Shown: positions 40,486 through 43,698 of the stretch, one piece after another
How positions within the stretch are numbered: the stretch's first letter is position 1
Layout: every line of letters starts with the position of its first letter
Made by a program: the position numbers and the translations under genes
The notes under the pieces: model-generated
What the model saw: the letters and a program-made list of their open reading frames with translations, nothing else
The model's database searches: none
Told to the model about the DNA's origin: nothing
Source of the DNA: Candidatus Poribacteria bacterium
GTDB taxonomy: Bacteria > Poribacteria > WGA-4E > WGA-3G
Reading direction: 5' to 3'
Assembly: GCA_022821725.1 (NCBI GenBank)
Contig: JAJEDB010000050.1
Span: 1 to 43,698 of the forward strand
DNA: 43,698 nucleotides

Positions 40486-40608
40486 AGGACTTACGCAGAG
40501 ATGCGATAAATCGCATCACTACAAACAGATATACCTCGCAAATATATGTTTTCCAAAGGAAGCGTAGGTTCGTAGTAGCGCAATTCATTGCGCCTTGCGT
40601 AAGTCCTG
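40486..40608. mobile_element. MITE copy 2 (123 bp), overlapping the end of the transglycosylase gene
   Basis: Ends are AGGACTTACGCA and, read inward from the right, CAGGACTTACGCA, a perfect 12-base inverted repeat. Direct repeats TTCATT flank it (40480-40485 and 40609-40614). It contains two copies of the hairpin module in opposite orientation: GATGCGAT-AA-ATCGCATC near the left and GCGCAAT-TC-ATTGCGC near the right. The transglycosylase gene, read from the right, runs 24 bases into it. The element thus postdates the gene and changed its C-terminus. Confidence 0.88.
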
Positions 40609-42048
40609 TTCATTAAGGATTCTCTCTAAACGCTTGAGATCCGTCTCCATTTGTGTCGCCTTATCACGATAATATTGGGCGCGGTTCATCACCTTCTTCG
40701 CATATCTTTTACCTCTGCTAATAAGGGGACCCCGTATTTTCACTTTGGCGGGACCAACATTGTATGCGCCGAGTGCCAACGTCAAATTGTTCAAATGTCT
40801 TTTATAAAGCCTCTTGAAATAAGTTAAACCCGCGTGCAAGTTCATGTTCGGATCAAATCGTTCATCTATCTTCGGATCAAGGTTCGGTCGCCTTCTATTT
40901 TTGTACTGCGGCACCTTGAGTCCAAGGTCTCGTGCAGCACCAGGCATGAGCTGCATTAAGCCTGCTGCGCCGTTATCCGACACGGCAAGCGGATTAAAGT
41001 TGGATTCCGTATGAATAATAGCAAGCATGAGTGCCACATCAATGTCGTATTCCTTCGCGATGTGGGCAGCTTTATAGGGGCGATCAGCCATCGGGCGTCC
41101 GCTTTCGGACACTTTTTTGTTGAGTACTGACTGTGAAACAGGTTGGGAGAGACCGAAAGACATGCCTATTGAAGCGAGATGTCTATGTTCGAAATCGTGG
41201 TGATTCAAATATGTATAATGGAACTGCTTCCCCAATTGGTTCAGGGAAAACCCGACACTCCAAGATTGAGAAGGGGTTCCAGTGCCAAAGGTGAACATTG
41301 AGCCGATGCGAGCCGCGATCGCTCTATTTCCGATTTCTACGCTTGTTCCAAAACACGGATGGATAATATCGAGTCGATTATGCCATCGGATAATCGGGTG
41401 AGGCGTTAGGACCGCACCGAGGGCAAGTTGCTGATCGAAAGTTTGCAATACCTGACCATCTCTATGTCGAATGGTTACGCCGGCAATGTCGCGTAATCGC
41501 ATCCCCACAGCAAGGTAAGGGGTAAGTTCTGCGAGCACGCCAACATCATAATTTTCTGCCCAGAGGCTACCATAATAAGGTGCCCGGCTATATCCCGTGC
41601 TGGCACCCAGTTGAAAACTGCCGAACCGCCTCGCATAAGAGAAAAGTGCTTGATTATTGCCGAGTTTGAAACTCCCAATCGGGTTCGCCGTATGTTCTAC
41701 GAGAAATCGATCGTTGCGATTTAAATCAAGGAAATTTATACCAAATGTGCCAATATATTTAATAGGATAAGCGATGGAGACGGCACCTTGGGAGAGGTCG
41801 TAAATTAGGTTTCCACGCTCCAACGTGGCAAGTCCGGCGGGATTCCAGAGGGGACTTGTTGCATCGTCTGCACTGCTGATAAATGCGCCGCTCAACCCAA
41901 GTCCACGCGTACCAACTTCGGGTCTCAGGTTAAAGGAATCCGATGATGTGTTTTCTTGACCCAGAAAATACGCTAATGAGAGAAAAACAATCGCTACGAG
42001 TAGCAAACCCCGTTTATGGTATAGTAATGTAATTCGTTGGATTTTCAC
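40585..42048 (-). CDS. Lytic transglycosylase (SLT) fused to an outer-membrane beta-barrel domain
   Basis: A 487-residue protein (GTG start at 42048) with a hydrophobic signal segment (residues 13-29). Residues about 38-300 look like a PorV/UPF0164-type outer-membrane barrel: RPEVGTRGLGLSGAF, DDATSPLWNPAGLA, then many short alternating strands ending in MSFGL. Residues about 325-455 are a Slt-type transglycosylase domain, with E348 in HTESNFNP, GAAGLMQLMPGAA and ALGAYNVGPAKV, so it should cleave murein glycan strands. The last seven residues (QDLRKAQ) come from the MITE; before insertion the frame would have stopped right after LNE. The start overlaps the M23 gene by 35 bases. A longer frame opens at 42120. 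No Shine-Dalgarno decides between them. Confidence 0.8.
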   Translation of the reverse strand: MKIQRITLLYHKRGLLLVAIVFLSLAYFLGQENTSSDSFNLRPEVGTRGLGLSGAFISSADDATSPLWNPAGLATLERGNLIYDLSQGAVSIAYPIKYIGTFGINFLDLNRNDRFLVEHTANPIGSFKLGNNQALFSYARRFGSFQLGASTGYSRAPYYGSLWAENYDVGVLAELTPYLAVGMRLRDIAGVTIRHRDGQVLQTFDQQLALGAVLTPHPIIRWHNRLDIIHPCFGTSVEIGNRAIAARIGSMFTFGTGTPSQSWSVGFSLNQLGKQFHYTYLNHHDFEHRHLASIGMSFGLSQPVSQSVLNKKVSESGRPMADRPYKAAHIAKEYDIDVALMLAIIHTESNFNPLAVSDNGAAGLMQLMPGAARDLGLKVPQYKNRRRPNLDPKIDERFDPNMNLHAGLTYFKRLYKRHLNNLTLALGAYNVGPAKVKIRGPLISRGKRYAKKVMNRAQYYRDKATQMETDLKRLERILNEQDLRKAQ

Positions 42049-42796
42049 TTCTGTCTTTGTACCTAATTTCAAAATGTAAATGGGGTCCTGTCGAAACACC
42101 CGTGTTCCCGGAAAGCCCAATTACCTTTCCTTTTGTGACAGTTTGCCCAACTCTGACCCTAATACTCAACAAATGCCCATACCATGTCGTAAAATCGCCC
42201 TCGTGTTCGATACCAATCATTTTACCGTAGCCGTTTCTGCGACCCGCAAAAATCACCTTACCCGCTCTGGATGCATATACGCGTGTGCCTGTAGCGACGC
42301 GAAAGTCTATCCCCTCATGAAGTTGGTAACGTCTCGTCACAGGATGATGCCGATAGCCATACTTTGAGGTTACGACTAAAGGTACCCGAAGTGGATTTCC
42401 GAAACTCAGACTGTTATCTCGTTGGATACGGATTCTTGTGCCAATCTGGAGGTGACGCGGCGAAGTTATACCATTAATGCGCTGCAGGTCTTGCCAGTCA
42501 ACGTTATGGCGACTCGCAATACCAGACAACGTATCTCCGGCTTTAACCCGATACCAGATCCCTTCAACGGGTGCGCCAGGGATTAAAAGTTTTTTCCCAA
42601 TCTGCAACGGATTCGTGGGTTGAATACTATTCGCCTGAATAATCTTTTTCAGAGGCACTTTATATTTCCGAGAAATCCCCCATAATGTATCGCCTTTTTG
42701 CACCAAATGCTGTTGACCACCAGCACTCAATTCCATTCCAGAGATTACTACCACAGACATAACTACAATAAACGTACGAATCAATTTTCTCTTCAT
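42014..42796 (-). CDS. LysM and M23-family peptidase (NlpD-like)
   Basis: A 260-residue exported protein: signal peptide (MKRKLIRTF, hydrophobic to about 24), two LysM domains (about 29-73 and 81-125, each with KAGDTL- or KGDTL-like starts) that bind peptidoglycan, and an M23 endopeptidase domain (about 140-250). All zinc ligands are present: H160 and D164 (LHEGID), H239 and H241 (GPHLHFE), so unlike degenerate NlpD proteins it may be an active cross-link hydrolase. The start is ATG 42796, with AGGG seven bases upstream. The transglycosylase gene begins within its 3' end, so the two murein hydrolases are probably produced together. Confidence 0.9.
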   Translation of the reverse strand: MKRKLIRTFIVVMSVVVISGMELSAGGQQHLVQKGDTLWGISRKYKVPLKKIIQANSIQPTNPLQIGKKLLIPGAPVEGIWYRVKAGDTLSGIASRHNVDWQDLQRINGITSPRHLQIGTRIRIQRDNSLSFGNPLRVPLVVTSKYGYRHHPVTRRYQLHEGIDFRVATGTRVYASRAGKVIFAGRRNGYGKMIGIEHEGDFTTWYGHLLSIRVRVGQTVTKGKVIGLSGNTGVSTGPHLHFEIRYKDRSENPTNYITIP

Positions 42797-42897
42797 TTGA
42801 TACCCTAAGACACTGTAAAGCAGAGGCAAACTCTGTCAGCCTGTCAAGCGTATCGGATACAACTATCGCTTGTTAGGACAGGTTTTGTTTCTGCGAA

Positions 42898-43428
42898 CTA
42901 ATCTCTAACGGTTAGCAAAACCGTTTTTGTTTCCGAAATAATTTGGGTATCAGTATCAATTCCAGAGGCACCGACTGAAACAACTTCACTAATCACAGTT
43001 ACAATAAGTTGGATGACTTCAACTTGAGCGTTCGCCCCATTTAATGTTTGGGGAGCTGTCCAAGTAATTGGATTTTCGCTGGAGGCGGAAAGCTTTCCAT
43101 ATTTTGTAATATTCAGCCAGTTCAATGTGACACTGCTACCTCTAACTCCTTTGACGGAAGCAGCCAATTCCACCTCTTCACCGGGTTCCACCGTTTTCTT
43201 CGTAACAGTGACTTTTACGTCAAGATTGGCAATCTGCTCCGTCGTCTCCTCAGCGTCTAAGTTTCCTGCAAGTTCAACGACACCGTCGGTACTCTCACTT
43301 CCCTCAGTGACCGCATCCCCTTCCGAGACAGGGTTGTTGAGGTTGCTCCCACCACAACTCGCAAAACTTAATACGAAACCTGTAAGGAGAATGTAAAAAG
43401 ATATTGTAAGGAATCGAGATCCTTTCAT
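42898..43428 (-). CDS. Predicted lipoprotein with Ig-like domain
   Basis: A 176-residue secreted protein with a type II signal peptide: MKGSRFL, hydrophobic core, lipobox SFASC (cysteine near residue 25). A short acidic serine/glutamate linker (about 30-70) is followed by an Ig-like/PKD-like segment with VKVTVTKKTVEPGEEVELAA (about 70-89) and NWLN...ITWTAPQ (about 105-130), a pattern seen in bacterial surface Ig domains (DNWTAP). Function is unknown; a surface-binding or structural role is likely. ATG 43428 has GAGG seven bases upstream; the earlier ATG in frame at 43446 is less well placed. It lies 101 bases upstream of the M23 gene, on the same strand. Confidence 0.75.
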   Translation of the reverse strand: MKGSRFLTISFYILLTGFVLSFASCGGSNLNNPVSEGDAVTEGSESTDGVVELAGNLDAEETTEQIANLDVKVTVTKKTVEPGEEVELAASVKGVRGSSVTLNWLNITKYGKLSASSENPITWTAPQTLNGANAQVEVIQLIVTVISEVVSVGASGIDTDTQIISETKTVLLTVRD

Positions 43429-43459
43429 GACACCACCTCTCTTCATATTTAAATCAATT

Positions 43460-43477
43460 GAAACGCTTATACGTTTC
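43460..43477. promoter_or_regulatory. 18-bp inverted repeat GAAACG-CTTATA-CGTTTC
   Basis: Perfect six-base arms spaced by six bases, 32 bases upstream of the lipoprotein start. On the minus strand its centre (TATAAG) resembles a -10 box, so a repressor-binding site is possible. No promoter with a matching -35 box is clear. Confidence 0.3.
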
Positions 43478-43656
43478 GAGACGAATACGACTACTGTTTC
43501 GTTTCCAAAAAACGAGTAGTAAAGAGAGTTGGTTACAAAAAATCAGACAGATTCAAAGATACTAAGGTTTGGACAATTTTAAGAATTAAGGTGTAGGAAA
43601 GCAGAAAAGCAGGTATCCTTTCATAAACATATCCGTGTTTTGAAAGGAAGGCAAAA

Positions 43657-43698
43657 ATGCCCCTGCTTCTCCACTTAGAAAGTATTGTATCGGATTTT
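43657..43698 (+). CDS. Start of an unidentified gene, cut by the window end
   Basis: An ATG at 43657 has an excellent Shine-Dalgarno (AAAGGAAGG, 43643-43651) five bases upstream, and the frame stays open for the 14 codons remaining (MPLLLHLESIVSDF). It is divergent from the lipoprotein gene. Fourteen residues are too few to name a product; a transposase or phage-like gene is possible. CAGG and CCTG inverted segments surround the start. Confidence 0.5.
   Translation, partial: MPLLLHLESIVSDF

Overview
The window looks like a chromosome segment of an uncultivated Gram-negative-type bacterium, most likely Candidatus Poribacteria or a close relative. That is a judgement from gene content and was not tested by a search. 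The pointers are two large DUF6785/DUF6784-type membrane proteins, two phytanoyl-CoA-dioxygenase-like proteins, three Gfo/Idh/MocA oxidoreductases, two enolase-superfamily enzymes, LamG proteins, orphan Liv-type binding lipoproteins, an outer-membrane barrel domain, several TTG and GTG starts, and many small hairpin repeats. No rRNA, tRNA or CRISPR array is visible.

Layout. 1-5 kb: a DUF6785-type membrane protein, a convergent GNAT acetyltransferase, a small MITE, then trpD-trpC behind a clear sigma70-type promoter. 5-10 kb (minus strand): a likely operon rbsK, a 975-residue periplasmic TPR protein, birA and DUF523, behind a promoter with two perfect consensus hexamers. 10-13 kb: an accessory island. 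It holds a deleted IS982-family element with recognisable ends, three unknown AT-rich small genes for exported or membrane proteins, a decayed IS3-type transposase and a decayed ECF sigma-factor tail. 13-16 kb: NhaC-type antiporter, SDR and cupin. 16-19.5 kb: an ABC exporter with an unusual PH-like and zinc-ribbon N-terminus, paired with a DUF1854 protein. 19.7-21.6 kb: an enolase-superfamily enzyme and a PhyH-type dioxygenase. 21.6-24.5 kb: hairpin repeats, a coiled-coil protein, a membrane protein and a FAD oxidoreductase. 24.5-28 kb (minus): an orphan adenine-type methyltransferase and two tandem Liv-type lipoproteins separated by a hairpin repeat array. 28-34.4 kb (minus): a four-gene run of two propeller glycosidase-like proteins, a PhyH-type dioxygenase and a second DUF6785-type membrane protein. 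34.6-35.7 kb: two damaged LamG genes. 35.8-40.4 kb: Gfo/Idh/MocA plus enolase-superfamily pair on plus, then two Gfo/Idh/MocA genes on minus. 40.5-43.7 kb (minus): a lytic transglycosylase fused to an outer-membrane barrel, a LysM/M23 peptidase and a lipoprotein, then the first 14 codons of a plus-strand gene.

How it fits together: most of the window reads as scavenging of sugars, sugar acids or related organic molecules (propellers, dehydratases, NAD(P) oxidoreductases, non-haem iron dioxygenases, binding lipoproteins and multi-pass membrane proteins), with envelope maintenance at the right end. The clearest sequence-level results are: two MITEs with 6-bp target duplications, one of which has rewritten the C-terminus of the lytic transglycosylase gene; a LamG gene interrupted by a single in-frame TGA; corrected starts for trpD and others; and the IS-bounded island of three unrecognised genes.
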